The notes beneath the pieces were generated by a model, which did no database searches, was not told where the DNA came from, and worked only from the letters and a program-made list of their open reading frames with translations. A program made the translations under genes and the position numbers. Below are positions 38,208-47,051 of a stretch of 64,000 bases of DNA, in pieces. This DNA comes from Arthrobacter wenxiniae (GTDB lineage Bacteria; Actinomycetota; Actinomycetes; Actinomycetales; Micrococcaceae): NCBI RefSeq assembly GCF_013376105.1, contig NZ_JAAMFM010000004.1, forward strand, positions 124,001 to 188,000, read 5' to 3'. Every line of letters starts with the position of its first letter. The stretch's first letter is position 1.

Positions 38208-38365
38208 GATTGCGCTCCGTCCAGGCACCGTTCGGTGTGTGGGGTGGCGCCTGACGTCAGGAGAGAGGCGATCCGCCGTGCTGCGTCGTAGCGGGGAGTC
38301 TTTGGGGCACGGCCGTGGCGGCCCAGTGTCTGGGGGCGGGCGGCGTGGCGTGTGTTCTGTTCCAT
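38204..38365 (-). CDS. Unannotated 53-residue ORF inside the operon
   Basis: The 167-bp gap between the Gfo/Idh gene and the TIM-barrel gene is filled by a 53-codon frame. It starts at the ATG at 38365 behind AAGGAACAGTA, which overlaps the stop codon of the upstream gene. It ends with TGA overlapping the ATG of the TIM-barrel gene (ATGA). The product starts MEQNTRHAARPQTLGRHGRA and ends SGATPHTERCLDGAQS. It is basic, soluble and has one cysteine. The precise fit and coupling on both sides argue for a real translated gene or a leader that couples translation. I recognise no family. Confidence 0.5.
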   Translation of the reverse strand: MEQNTRHAARPQTLGRHGRAPKTPRYDAARRIASLLTSGATPHTERCLDGAQS

Positions 38366-38374
38366 TACTGTTCC

Positions 38375-39502
38375 TTAGCCCGCAACCTGTGCGAGGGATC
38401 GTGTGCTTTCAGGCAGCCGGTCAAAGCGGACCGGGAGACCCGTGCGGGATGATTCGTAGACCGCCAGCAGTATGCGCAGGGCCTTCGTCGCGTCCTGGCC
38501 GGTGACCGCCGGTTCCCCGCCGTTCCTGAGGGAATGGACAAAATCGCGGACCTGCGCGGTGTGGTGTGGGATGAGCTGGCCGTTGATCGCGGTGAGGCTG
38601 ACGTTCGGGTCAGTTCCTTCGGGATAAGCAGGTTCGGTGCTGATGGCTCCGTCAACGGCCCACAGGTCCACGCGTCCGTCGCTGCCTTCCGGGAATTCGG
38701 TCAGGGAAGCGGAGGCCCCGCTCTCCCCCGTGACCCGGATCTGCACGCCCAGGCTGGGAGACACCGCCGTCGACGCTTCCAGGGTGGCCATGGCACCGGA
38801 GGTGAAGGTGATGACGGCGGTCGCTGAGTCTTCGACCTCGATGTTCGCGCCGTGCTTGTAGGTGTTGATCTTCCCGTAGAGCTCGGCCACGTCCCCCATG
38901 AACCACTGCAGCAGGTCGATGTAGTGGATGGCCTGGGTCATCAGCACCCCGCCACCGTCGCCGGCCCAGGTCCCGCGGCAGGCGTCGCGGGAATAGTACT
39001 CCGATTCGCGGTGCAACATCACCGAGCACTGGCCCATGATGGGCCGGCCCAGGGTGCCATCGTCGATCGCTGCGCGGATCCGCTGGGCTGCCGGCCAGAA
39101 CCGCCGCTGGAAGAGGACGCCCAGCTTCACGCCGGCGTCGTCGCAAGCTTTTAGCATGCGCTCTGCGGACGCCAGTTCAGTGGAGATGGGCTTCTCGCAG
39201 AGCACGTGGACTCCTGCGGCAGCGGCTTGGAGCACCACATCCTCGTGGGTGGGGTGTGGGGTGCAGACCGAGATGATGTCCAGGCCCAGGCCCAGGAGTT
39301 CCTGGACGGTGGTGACTGCTGCAGGGATTCCCCAGGCTTGGGCGGTTTCCTGGGCGCGTTGGAGGTCGATGTCGCAGACCCCCACGATGACGGCGTCGGT
39401 AAGGGCGCGGAACGCCTCCAGGTGGTTGCGGGAGATCGCCCCGCACCCAGCGATTCCGATGCGAAGGGGGCGTGAGGTGACAAGTGACGGGGTGATCATC
39501 AA
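38375..39502 (-). CDS. Gfo/Idh/MocA-family oxidoreductase
   Basis: This 375-residue cytosolic NAD(P)-dependent dehydrogenase has a Rossmann domain starting LRIGIAGCGAISRNHLEAF, the conserved EKPIS motif (HVLCEKPISTELASA), and a C-terminal alpha/beta domain with GGVLMTQAIHYIDLLQWFMG. The family oxidises ring hydroxyls of sugars, inositols and related polyols. Here it is the fourth gene of the hydroaromatic operon and could act on a ring hydroxyl of a quinate-like compound, which is inference. Length and motifs are normal. Confidence 0.92.
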   Translation of the reverse strand: MMITPSLVTSRPLRIGIAGCGAISRNHLEAFRALTDAVIVGVCDIDLQRAQETAQAWGIPAAVTTVQELLGLGLDIISVCTPHPTHEDVVLQAAAAGVHVLCEKPISTELASAERMLKACDDAGVKLGVLFQRRFWPAAQRIRAAIDDGTLGRPIMGQCSVMLHRESEYYSRDACRGTWAGDGGGVLMTQAIHYIDLLQWFMGDVAELYGKINTYKHGANIEVEDSATAVITFTSGAMATLEASTAVSPSLGVQIRVTGESGASASLTEFPEGSDGRVDLWAVDGAISTEPAYPEGTDPNVSLTAINGQLIPHHTAQVRDFVHSLRNGGEPAVTGQDATKALRILLAVYESSRTGLPVRFDRLPESTRSLAQVAG

Positions 39503-39565
39503 CGGGTGCCATCTTTCTGGTGCTGGTAGGAAATTGTGCTGCGGTCCGGCGGAGGCTGGTGCGGG

Positions 39566-40306
39566 CTAGTAGGTGGCCCGGCCGCCGGACAGGTCGAAGA
39601 CGGAGCCGGTGGTGTAGGAGGCCGCCGGCGAAACGATGAATTCGATGAGGGCGGCCGCTTCGGCGGGTGTGCCGAACCTGCCCATCGGGATCTTGGCGGC
39701 CTGGGCCGCCTGCTGTTCTTTCGGCACTTCGGCGAAGAGCGGGGTCACCACATTGCCAGGGGCGAGGGCATTGACGGTGACTCCGGACAATGCGAACTCC
39801 TTGGCCAGTGACTTGACCAGGCCCAGGATCCCGGCCTTGCTGGCAGAGTAGGCGGGCATATTGACCACGCCTTCCTTGCCCGCCGTCGAGGAGATATGGA
39901 GCAGCCGTCCATAGCCTGCCTTGGCCATCCCCGGCAGGACGGCCTGCGAGACAATGAACGCCCCTGTCAGGTTGATCTTCATGATGCGTTCGAAGTCTTC
40001 AACCGATGTGGCGGCTGCCGGGGCGACGGGGCCCAGGATGCCGGCGCAGTTCACCACGGCGTCGAGCCCTCCCATCTCCAGGGCCGCTGCAGAGACGGCC
40101 GCCGCAACCGATGCCGGGTCGGTGACGTCCATGGCAAGCGATGAGCTGCCCGGTGCTTTGGGCCAGGTGCCCGGGCGCAGGTCAGCGCCTACCACCGTGG
40201 CGCCGGACGTCCTGAGGCGTGCCGCCGTCGCGCGCCCGATGCCGCTGGCTGCTCCGACCACCAGGCAGCGGGACTCGGCGATGGTGCTCGGTGCCTGGGA
40301 ACCCAT
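39566..40306 (-). CDS. SDR-family oxidoreductase
   Basis: This classical 246-residue short-chain dehydrogenase has the cofactor motif CLVVGAASGIGRATAARL, NCAGILGP, catalytic Ser in LLHISSTAGKEG, and YSASK (MPAYSASKAGILGLVKSL), with PGNVVTPLF and the usual C-terminal GSVFDLSGG. It is intact, unlike the other SDR genes in the window. Its ATG follows immediately on the TAG stop of the AroE-like gene, so the two are coupled. It probably oxidises a hydroxyl of the hydroaromatic substrate handled by this operon. Confidence 0.93.
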   Translation of the reverse strand: MGSQAPSTIAESRCLVVGAASGIGRATAARLRTSGATVVGADLRPGTWPKAPGSSSLAMDVTDPASVAAAVSAAALEMGGLDAVVNCAGILGPVAPAAATSVEDFERIMKINLTGAFIVSQAVLPGMAKAGYGRLLHISSTAGKEGVVNMPAYSASKAGILGLVKSLAKEFALSGVTVNALAPGNVVTPLFAEVPKEQQAAQAAKIPMGRFGTPAEAAALIEFIVSPAASYTTGSVFDLSGGRATY

Positions 40307-41215
40307 CTAGCCGACTGCCTTTCGAAACGTGGCCAGCATGCGCTCGGCATCGGCGGGGATGCCCGTGAAGAGCTCGAAGGCGGCGGCTGCCTGCCCCACG
40401 ACCATGCGTCCGCCGTCGAGGACGGCGCAGCCCTTGCCGCGGGCGGCCTTGATTAGCCCGGTTTCGAGCGGCCGGTAGATCACGTCCGCTACCCACAGCC
40501 CGGAGTGGATCAGGTCGGGATCCACTGGCATACCGGGGTGACCTGTCATGCCGATCGGCGTTGAGTTCACCAACCCGTCGGCTTCCCGGATGCTTCCGGC
40601 GAGAGCATCCGCCCGGGTCACCGACAGTCGGCTGTCCGGAAAGTGCGGGGCCAGCCGGGCGGCCAGGGCCTCGGCTCGGGCCGGCTCGATGTCGGCGATG
40701 ACCAGGTGCCGGGTTCCGGTGCTGAGGAGCCCGAAGGCCACCGCCGCACCGGCTCCTCCCGCGCCGATCTGCACCACGGAGTCAGTCGCGGCCGATGGGA
40801 GGCCGGCCTTGAGGCCGCTGATGAAACCGGTGTGGTCCGTGTTGTGCCCCACTGCCTTGCGGTCGTGAAAGGTGATGGTGTTGACGGCCCCGAGGATCCG
40901 GGCTTCGGGTGAAAGCTCGTCCAGGCCGTCCTGGACCAGTTGCTTGCTCGGGTGGGTGACGTTCAGTCCGTCGAATCCGAGATCGGCTGCGTACCGAACC
41001 AGCGCCGCGGACCTTTCGGCAGGTTGTCCGATGGCGTCCAGATCGATGACGCGGTAGGTGTAGGCCAGGCCCAGTCTGTCGGCTTCCGCTTCGTGCAGGC
41101 CCGGGGTGAGGGATCCGCCGATACCGGAACCGAGCAGGCCCACCACGAACCGGTGGTTGATATCGGCTTCACGCGGCCGGAACATCTGGGTGCCTGCCAG
41201 GGTTTGCTGACTCAT
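40307..41215 (-). CDS. Shikimate/quinate dehydrogenase (AroE-like)
   Basis: This 302-residue cytosolic enzyme has the shikimate dehydrogenase fold. It shows GLLGSGIGGSLTPGLHEAEA at the substrate site, the catalytic Lys in NVTHPSKQ, Asp in GHNTDHTGF, and the NAD(P)-binding QIGAGGAGAAVAFGLLSTG. The GGSLTP variant and the catabolic context suggest the YdiB/QuiB/QsuD type, which oxidises quinate or shikimate with NAD+, rather than biosynthetic AroE. The gene overlaps the MFS gene stop (ATGA) and is followed directly by the SDR gene. Direction and substrate are inferred from the neighbours. Confidence 0.9.
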   Translation of the reverse strand: MSQQTLAGTQMFRPREADINHRFVVGLLGSGIGGSLTPGLHEAEADRLGLAYTYRVIDLDAIGQPAERSAALVRYAADLGFDGLNVTHPSKQLVQDGLDELSPEARILGAVNTITFHDRKAVGHNTDHTGFISGLKAGLPSAATDSVVQIGAGGAGAAVAFGLLSTGTRHLVIADIEPARAEALAARLAPHFPDSRLSVTRADALAGSIREADGLVNSTPIGMTGHPGMPVDPDLIHSGLWVADVIYRPLETGLIKAARGKGCAVLDGGRMVVGQAAAAFELFTGIPADAERMLATFRKAVG

Positions 41216-42627
41216 GCCCGTGCCTTATCGGCAACTGCGCGGGAAGCGTCGTCGGCCGTGCTGGACTGCCGTGTTGCCGGCTCCGGGGTAACGGACGACG
41301 GCGCGTGGTGACGTGGGTCGGATTTTTTCAGTCCCAGCAGGGCCGTCGGGGTCTTGAACGACTCGGGTGCAAGCAGGGCTGCGACGGCGGAGATGACGCA
41401 GGCCACGGCCGCGAATGTTGCGACAGGAACCCAGTTGGATTTGTCGCCACCGATCAGCAGCTCGGAAATGACCGGTGCGAATCCTGCCAGCAGGAGTCCG
41501 AACATGAGGCTGATGGCCATGCCGGAGTAGCGGACCTTGACCGGGAACTGCTCCGGGAAGAATGCGGGGTAGATGGCGTTCGACCCGCTGTAGGCAACGC
41601 CGATCAGAAGGATGCCGGTCACAAAGATCAGCGGAACATTCGCCGCCGACAGGGCCGAGAAGAACACGAAGATCATCGCCATCTGCAGCACCAGACCGGT
41701 GACGAAGACTGGTTTACGCCCGATCCGGTCCGCGAGGATGCCGGCCAATGGACCCATGGCCACCGCGGCGAGGTTGGCGACGGCGATGACTGTCAGCATG
41801 AGGCCCTTTTCAACGCCGACGACGGACGTGGCGTAGGACAGGGCGAAGACGTTGATGATGGTGTTGATGATGGTAAACAGCGACATGGCGGTGACGCGGA
41901 GAACGGTGACCCAGTGGTGTCGGAACAGGGTGACGAGGGGAACCTTGACCACTTCGTCGTGCTCCTTGACTTCGGCGAAGACCGGGGGCTCTTCCAGGAG
42001 GCGGCGGAGCACGACGGCGATGATTGTCACCACGGCGCTGGCGAGGAACGGGATGCGCCAGCCCCAGGCCAGCAGCTGGTCCTCGGGCATGGATGCCACG
42101 GGAATGAACACCAGCGTGGAGAGCACGATGCCGAACATGATGCCGCTCATGGTCCAGCTGGTGTAGAAGGCGCGCTTCCTCTCCGGTGCGTGCTCGAGCG
42201 TGAGGGAACTTGACCCCGGAGATTCGCCGCCGGCGGAGAGGCCCTGCACAAGCCGGAGGGCCACAATGAGCATCGGCGCTGCCATTCCAATGTCGTTGTA
42301 CGTGGGAAGGCATCCGATCAGGAAGGTGGATGAGCCCATGAGCAGCAGGGTGAGGAGCAGCACCCGCTTCCGGCCGAATTTGTCGCCAAGGTGTCCGCAG
42401 ATCACTGCGCCGAGCGGGCGGGCAATGTAAGCGACACCGACGGTTGCGAAGGACAGCAGCATCGCGGAAGGACCGGGAGCGAAGAACAGCTTGCCAAAGA
42501 TCAGCGCCGCCGCCGAGCCGAAGATAAAGAAGTCGTAATACTCAAGTGCGCTGCCCACAAACCCTGAAACTGCTGCGATCTTCGCATTGTTCTTGGGGCG
42601 TGCTGGCGCTGATGTCGACACTGACAT
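41212..42627 (-). CDS. MFS transporter, metabolite:H+ symporter type (ShiA-like)
   Basis: This 471-residue inner-membrane protein has twelve helices. Family marks are SGFVGSALEYYDFFIFGSAA, the loop GHLGDKFGRKRVLL, RLVQGLSAGGESPGSSSLTL, and the second-half loop GILADRIGRKPVFV. This is the MHS group that includes the shikimate carrier ShiA and dicarboxylate carriers. It is the first gene of the operon, behind AAGGGAACACC. With AroE-like and TIM-barrel genes following, uptake of shikimate, quinate or a related acid is the natural prediction. The charged tail of about 45 residues is cytosolic. Confidence 0.92.
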   Translation of the reverse strand: MSVSTSAPARPKNNAKIAAVSGFVGSALEYYDFFIFGSAAALIFGKLFFAPGPSAMLLSFATVGVAYIARPLGAVICGHLGDKFGRKRVLLLTLLLMGSSTFLIGCLPTYNDIGMAAPMLIVALRLVQGLSAGGESPGSSSLTLEHAPERKRAFYTSWTMSGIMFGIVLSTLVFIPVASMPEDQLLAWGWRIPFLASAVVTIIAVVLRRLLEEPPVFAEVKEHDEVVKVPLVTLFRHHWVTVLRVTAMSLFTIINTIINVFALSYATSVVGVEKGLMLTVIAVANLAAVAMGPLAGILADRIGRKPVFVTGLVLQMAMIFVFFSALSAANVPLIFVTGILLIGVAYSGSNAIYPAFFPEQFPVKVRYSGMAISLMFGLLLAGFAPVISELLIGGDKSNWVPVATFAAVACVISAVAALLAPESFKTPTALLGLKKSDPRHHAPSSVTPEPATRQSSTADDASRAVADKARA

Positions 42628-42799
42628 GGTGTTCCCTTCAGGTAACGGGACCGTCCCGGGGCTCTTGGGGTGGGCCGGGCTGCGAAACGGCTTGCCGCGC
42701 TATGCGGCTTCTCCCTCCAGTGTGGCTGCGATCACTTAGCTTGTCCACGACTAAAATGATCTATCACTATGCTGCAATTCGACTATATCGAGTGGATGA
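42628..42799 (-). promoter_or_regulatory. Probable LysR-controlled promoter of the hydroaromatic operon
   Basis: This 172-bp spacer lies between the LysR gene and the MFS gene and is AT-rich in its upstream half. On the minus strand ATAGTGATAGATCAT fits the loose T-N11-A pattern of LysR operators. TTGCAG followed 17 bp later by TTAGTC could be a promoter. No experiment supports this. Confidence 0.35.
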
Positions 42800-43702
42800 T
42801 TAGTTGGGGATCTTGGGAAAGATCTCCTCGACAACGGCCAGCACCGCCGCCAGCACAGCGGAGTCGTTTTCCTCGGACCACGCGATGGCGTGGTTCATGA
42901 AGTGCTGCGGGGGATCAAGGGCAACGTACGTTGCGCCGGAGGGTATGATCCCGGCTATCCCGCTGCTCATGAGGGTCACGCCCACGCCTGCGGCCACGAA
43001 GGTCAGCACCATGTAGGGATCGGAAAGCTCCTGGACGACGCGCGGCCGGAACCCGGCGGCCATGCAAGACGCGAGCAAGACTTCCGTCATGGAGGACGAG
43101 CCGTCCAGCGGCGGGGCAATGAAGTCGTCCCCCGCCAGGCTCTGCAGCGGTATTGACGACTCCCGGGCCAGCCGATGATCCAGTGGGAGCAGCGCCCCGA
43201 TTTCCTCCCGGGCAATCAGCCGGGCCGCAACGGAGGGCACCGGGGATTCCGGCATGCCGACGAAGGCGAGATCAAGGGTGCCTTTAGCAACGCTTGCCAG
43301 CCCATCCGCGGTGCGTACCCTGCTGGTGAGGTCCAGTTCGATGTCCGGGTGCTTGCGCCGCAAGGCGCGGGTGAGGGGCGGGAGGGTCAAGTGGTTCACC
43401 GCTCCGGAAAATCCAATTCTAATCTTGCCCCGGATGCCCGCTACGTCCGCCTGTGCTGCCTCCCGGGCCAGGCGCATCTCCTGGAGCACGCGGTAGGCCC
43501 GCGGCAGGAGGGCGTGGCCGGCGGGCGTCAATGCCACGCTTCGCGTGTTCCGCTCAAAGAGCCGCGTTCCCAGGTCGGACTCAAGCTTCCGGATCGTCTG
43601 GCTCAGCGGGGACTGTGAAGTGTGCAGGCGCTGAGCAGCACGGCCGAAGTGCAGTTCTTCGGCCACCGCAACGAAGGCTTCCAGCCAACGGATCTCTGTC
43701 AT
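42800..43702 (-). CDS. LysR-family regulator of the hydroaromatic operon
   Basis: This 300-residue transcription regulator has an N-terminal winged HTH: IRWLEAFVAVAEELHFGRAA, RLHTSQSPLSQTIRKLESDL, FERNTRSVALTPAG. A two-lobed ligand-binding domain follows. It lies directly upstream of the MFS-led operon on the same strand and is its probable activator, with a hydroaromatic or aromatic acid as effector. The frame begins at 43732, but the ATG at 43702 gives MTEIRWLEAF, the normal family start. A decayed close relative lies divergently 84 bp away. Confidence 0.92.
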   Translation of the reverse strand: MTEIRWLEAFVAVAEELHFGRAAQRLHTSQSPLSQTIRKLESDLGTRLFERNTRSVALTPAGHALLPRAYRVLQEMRLAREAAQADVAGIRGKIRIGFSGAVNHLTLPPLTRALRRKHPDIELDLTSRVRTADGLASVAKGTLDLAFVGMPESPVPSVAARLIAREEIGALLPLDHRLARESSIPLQSLAGDDFIAPPLDGSSSMTEVLLASCMAAGFRPRVVQELSDPYMVLTFVAAGVGVTLMSSGIAGIIPSGATYVALDPPQHFMNHAIAWSEENDSAVLAAVLAVVEEIFPKIPN

Positions 43703-43785
43703 GTCTTCAGAATGTACCCTGTACCTGAACATCGAACCGACAGGGGCTCTGGATTTCAGGGATTACCCCACCGGACCGGCACAGG

Positions 43786-44210
43786 GATCTTGCGTCAATC
43801 GAGGCATTTCGTGCCGTCGCGGAGGAACTCCACTCCGGCGGGGCCGCCAGCCGCCTGCGCATGGCAAAGTCCCCACTGAGACAGACCATCAAGAAGCTGG
43901 CAAATACCTCGGCGCTGACCCGTTCGAGCGCAATACCCGGGCCGTTTCACTGACGGCCGCCAGATTGTCATTCCTGCCGCATGCCCGGAACACCCTCGAG
44001 GAACTGGACCTTGCCCGCCGCGCGGCCACGACCGAGAGTGGCACGTCTTACGGACGCCTGGGCGTTGGTTTCTCGGGCGCGCTGAACCTCCTTCACAACG
44101 GCTCCCTCGCACTGTCCTTCGCAGGCCTACCGGTGGGCGTGCCCTCCCTGGCAGCGAGCCGTATCGGAATTCAACCCAGCGTGGCTTCCAGCGCCGAACG
44201 ATTCCGGTGA
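43786..44210 (+). pseudogene. LysR-family regulator, deleted and frameshifted
   Basis: One frame from 43786 reads DLASIEAFRAVAEELHSGGA and RMAKSPLRQTIKKLA, a LysR HTH. A second frame continues DPFERNTRAVSLTAARLSFL, PHARNTLEELDLARRAATTE and YGRLGVGFSGALNLL, then jumps to GSLALSFAGLPVGVPSLAAS. The recognition segment has lost bases, most of the effector domain is deleted and the end is missing. It closely resembles the intact LysR gene beside it, so it may be a former paralogue that controlled the flavoprotein gene downstream. Confidence 0.7.
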
Positions 44211-44630
44211 TGCCAGGCACTCCCCCGCCTCAAATTGGCGAAAGTCCATTATCGGCGTCCGAAGATATGCAGGGGAGCGCCTTCAAATGCGCCTGGGCCG
44301 GACCTCCTCCGCGGGTCGGCTCGGCCAAAGCCCACGGTTTGGAAATGGCCACAGGGCACCGTCCTCGGACGCGGGCGTCGGCGGTCCAACGACCGATGCG
44401 CCGCTCGGGACTTACCTCGTCAAAAACCAACGGCCCCGAAATGATCTGCTGGCGCCAGGTTCCCCGTCCCGGTACGACCGCGGCATGTCGGTCCAGCGCG
44501 CCAGACCCGGACTATTCTTGTTTTGCACATAATCAGTAACCTAATTAGTCATAGACTCTACATTGTATGGCGCCCATAATGAGATGTACATACAGCACGG
44601 GACGCACACGGATGTGCGCGAAGGAGAAAC
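44211..44630. other. Spacer with AT-rich promoter
   Basis: The first 300 bp hold no recognisable gene and may be decayed sequence. The last 110 bp (from about 44520) are clearly AT-richer (TTTTGCACATAATC and CCTAATTAGTCATAG) and should contain the promoter of the flavoprotein gene at 44631. Confidence 0.4.
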
Positions 44631-46394
44631 ATGAAAACGCCCCTGTCGGACAATTGGGATCAGGAAGTGGACCTTTTGGTGCTCGGTACTGGAGCGGCGG
44701 GGCTTTCAGCGGCGTTGACCGCCGCGGCCCAGGGCACGGAAGTCCTGGTCTTGGAAAAAACCGAATTCCTCGGGGGAACCACCGCCTACTCGGCCGGGAC
44801 GTGTTGGGTGCCCAACAACCGGTTCCAGCGTGAAGACGGAATCCTGGACGATTACGACCGCGCCGCACGCTATCTGGATGCCGTGGTGAGCGGCAACGCC
44901 CCGCGTGAAGGCTGGCTCGCCTATCTGGACGCCGCGCCGAAGATGCTGGACGCGATGCATGACCTCGGCGTCACCTTCCGCCGCTCCCCTGCCGTGGTCG
45001 ACTACCACTCCGAACTGCCCGAGACTGGTAAGACCGGACGCGCATTGGAACCGGACCCCTTCGACGGGCGCCTGCTGGACAAGGCCGACTTCGGCCGTGT
45101 CCGTCCGCCGGTACCCGAGTTCGCTCTTCTGGGCGGGACCCTGATGTTGCGCCGCGCGGACGTGTCCGTCTTGCTCAAGCTCTACAACGGCTCGCTGGCT
45201 GAGCGTGGCAAGGCCGTGGCCCTGGCTGCGCAACTCGGCCTGCGGTGGGCCCTTGACCGGCTCACCCGTCCGCGAGGCACGCGTCTGGTGATGGGCAACG
45301 GGCTTGTGGCCCGCATGTTCCACGAATCGCGCAAGCGCGGGGTGGAGTTCCTTTTCGGTGCGCAAACCACCGAACTGCTTAAGGACGGGGACCGTGTTGT
45401 CGGTGCGGTGGTTGTGCACAACGGCAGGCGCCTGCGCATCCGCTCCCGCCAAGGCGTGGTGCTCGCCGGCGGCGGCTTCGCCCAAAACGCTGAAATGCGA
45501 AAGAAATTGCTGCCTTCCCCCACGCCGCTCTACTCGCGGGCCGGGGAAGGGTCCACCGGAGACACGCTGGCCCTGGCCAGGGAGGCCGGTGCCACGCTGG
45601 CCAGGGATGACGGGGAAAACGCACTGTGGTTCCCCAGCTCCATCGGACGACGAAGGGACGGTTCTCGCGTGGTCTTCCCGCACATCTGGGACCGCGCCCG
45701 TCCCGGCGTGATCGCCGTGGACTCTAACGGCTTGCGCTTCGTGGACGAATCCTGTTCCTACCACCGATTTGTGCGGGCCATGTTCGCCTCCCCGGACGCC
45801 GCCGCGGTGCCGGCCTGGCTGGTCGTGGACTCGCGGACCTTGGCAAAGTACGGGCTGGGCATGATCACGATGCCCCACCTGCCGCGTGCGGCGCTGCGGC
45901 GCTACATCAAGGACGGTTATCTCTACGACGCCAAGACCCTCACCGGCTTGGCGGCCCAAATCGGCGTGGACGCGGCGGGCTTGGAGTCGACCGTGCAGCG
46001 CTACAACGGATTTGCCGCCACCGGCGTGGATGAGGACTTCCACAAGGGCGAGCTGCTCTTCGGTCAGGTGGCCGGGGATCCGGACCATGGGCCGAACCCG
46101 AACATCGGGCCGCTGCTGAAGGCGCCCTTTTATGCGATGGCCGTCGTGCCCACACCGCTGGCCACCGCCTACGGGGTGCTGACCGACGGAAATGGGCAGG
46201 CACTTGATGCCGAGGGCAAACCGGTGGCCGGACTCTATGCCGCTGGAAACGACGCCGCGTCGGTCATGGGCTCGGAATACCCCGGCGCAGGCGTGCAGGT
46301 CGGCTCCGGCATGACCTTCGGCTGGCAGGCGGCCCGCCACGCGGCCGCCACAGCCCAGGCCGCGGCCAGTCTGGAGGAATCTAAGGCAATCTAG
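44631..46394 (+). CDS. Second KstD-like FAD-dependent dehydrogenase
   Basis: This 587-residue flavoprotein is of the same type as the one at 34713-36488 but clearly diverged. The FAD motif is [20 protein letters not shown] with [16 protein letters not shown], and the C-terminal region is [29 protein letters not shown] precedes the ATG at 44631. Family members desaturate cyclic ketones; related desaturases aromatise oxocyclohexane carboxylates in some actinobacteria. It has its own AT-rich promoter and stands divergent from the hydroaromatic operon. Two such enzymes near one operon suggest sequential dehydrogenation steps, which is inference. Confidence 0.9.
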   Translation: MKTPLSDNWDQEVDLLVLGTGAAGLSAALTAAAQGTEVLVLEKTEFLGGTTAYSAGTCWVPNNRFQREDGILDDYDRAARYLDAVVSGNAPREGWLAYLDAAPKMLDAMHDLGVTFRRSPAVVDYHSELPETGKTGRALEPDPFDGRLLDKADFGRVRPPVPEFALLGGTLMLRRADVSVLLKLYNGSLAERGKAVALAAQLGLRWALDRLTRPRGTRLVMGNGLVARMFHESRKRGVEFLFGAQTTELLKDGDRVVGAVVVHNGRRLRIRSRQGVVLAGGGFAQNAEMRKKLLPSPTPLYSRAGEGSTGDTLALAREAGATLARDDGENALWFPSSIGRRRDGSRVVFPHIWDRARPGVIAVDSNGLRFVDESCSYHRFVRAMFASPDAAAVPAWLVVDSRTLAKYGLGMITMPHLPRAALRRYIKDGYLYDAKTLTGLAAQIGVDAAGLESTVQRYNGFAATGVDEDFHKGELLFGQVAGDPDHGPNPNIGPLLKAPFYAMAVVPTPLATAYGVLTDGNGQALDAEGKPVAGLYAAGNDAASVMGSEYPGAGVQVGSGMTFGWQAARHAAATAQAAASLEESKAI

Positions 46395-46519
46395 TGCTCG
46401 GGAGCGGGAGTAACGGGAATCCGGTTGCTGGAGGCCGTTGTTGCGGCGTCAGGAAGTGCCCTCCGCCGATTCCGTGACCCGGTTGTGCACGGCAGGGCAG
46501 CTGCTCAGCCTGACAACCC

Positions 46520-46660
46520 GCAAGCCGCAAGCCGGAACACTCTACGGGTGTCGGACTGTTCCACGCAGCAGCCGCCCGGTGGAACTGACGGCCGCCGGAG
46601 ATGCCCTGCTCCCGGCCGCTGGAGGAATCCACTCACGGGTAGGCAGGAGCGCCGGCAGCC
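46520..46660 (+). pseudogene. Short LysR HTH-region remnant
   Basis: The frame reads RSSRPVELTAAGDALLPAAG, which matches the end of a LysR DNA-binding domain (usually LFxRSSRPVELTxAGExLLPxA). The neighbouring frame upstream gives GLFHA, so a one-base loss breaks the gene. No ligand-binding domain follows. It is probably a third decayed LysR gene in this block. Confidence 0.35.
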
Positions 46661-46700
46661 TCCCCGCGCTCTGGTACCAAGCGCCTGGTTTCCCTATTAG

Positions 46701-46751
46701 CCCCAGGAACGCCCGGGGGCGGGACACTCCCGCCGTCGGGCGTTCCTGGGG
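46701..46751. terminator. 51-bp near-perfect stem-loop
   Basis: CCCCAGGAACGCCCG (46701-46715) is the exact reverse complement of CGGGCGTTCCTGGGG (46737-46751). Inside it GGCGGGA and TCCCGCC form a further 7-bp stem around CAC. With a 2-by-2 interior mismatch, this is a 22-bp hairpin about 300 bp behind the flavoprotein gene. It could be a bidirectional terminator or a copy of an interspersed palindromic repeat. Confidence 0.6.
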
Positions 46752-47051
46752 TGGCGGAGTTAAAGAGCGGATCCCTCCCGGCCGGATTCGCCGCTGTCTG
46801 TTTGCTTGGCCCTCGATGGCTTGACGGAGGGTCGCTCATCGGTGTCGAAAGTGCGGGCGTGCAAGTATTTGACGACTCCCGTCCCATGAACCAATTCCAC
46901 ATTTTGGCAGGACAGGGGGGCCTTTGGGGCGGTGACTGCGTTCACACGCTGGAGCCAGAATTCCTTTTTGGATGGTTTGCTCCCGCAGGTTTCCTGTTCG
47001 ATGCCCCTGCCATTTCGACAAACCACCGCCGCCCACGGGTAACCTTGAGCC

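Larger units (their letters stand above)
46395..47051. other. Long spacer with relics and a hairpin
   Basis: This 657-bp region contains a short LysR-like remnant and a 51-bp inverted repeat, described separately. A minus-strand frame between 46760 and 47221 includes LVHGTGVVKYLHARTFDTDE but has no family I know. Nothing else is supported. Confidence 0.35.

Noticed and set aside
44706-46340. 544-codon minus-strand frame opposite the second flavoprotein
   Set aside because: Antisense shadow; low-complexity, Gly/Arg/His-rich translation without motifs.
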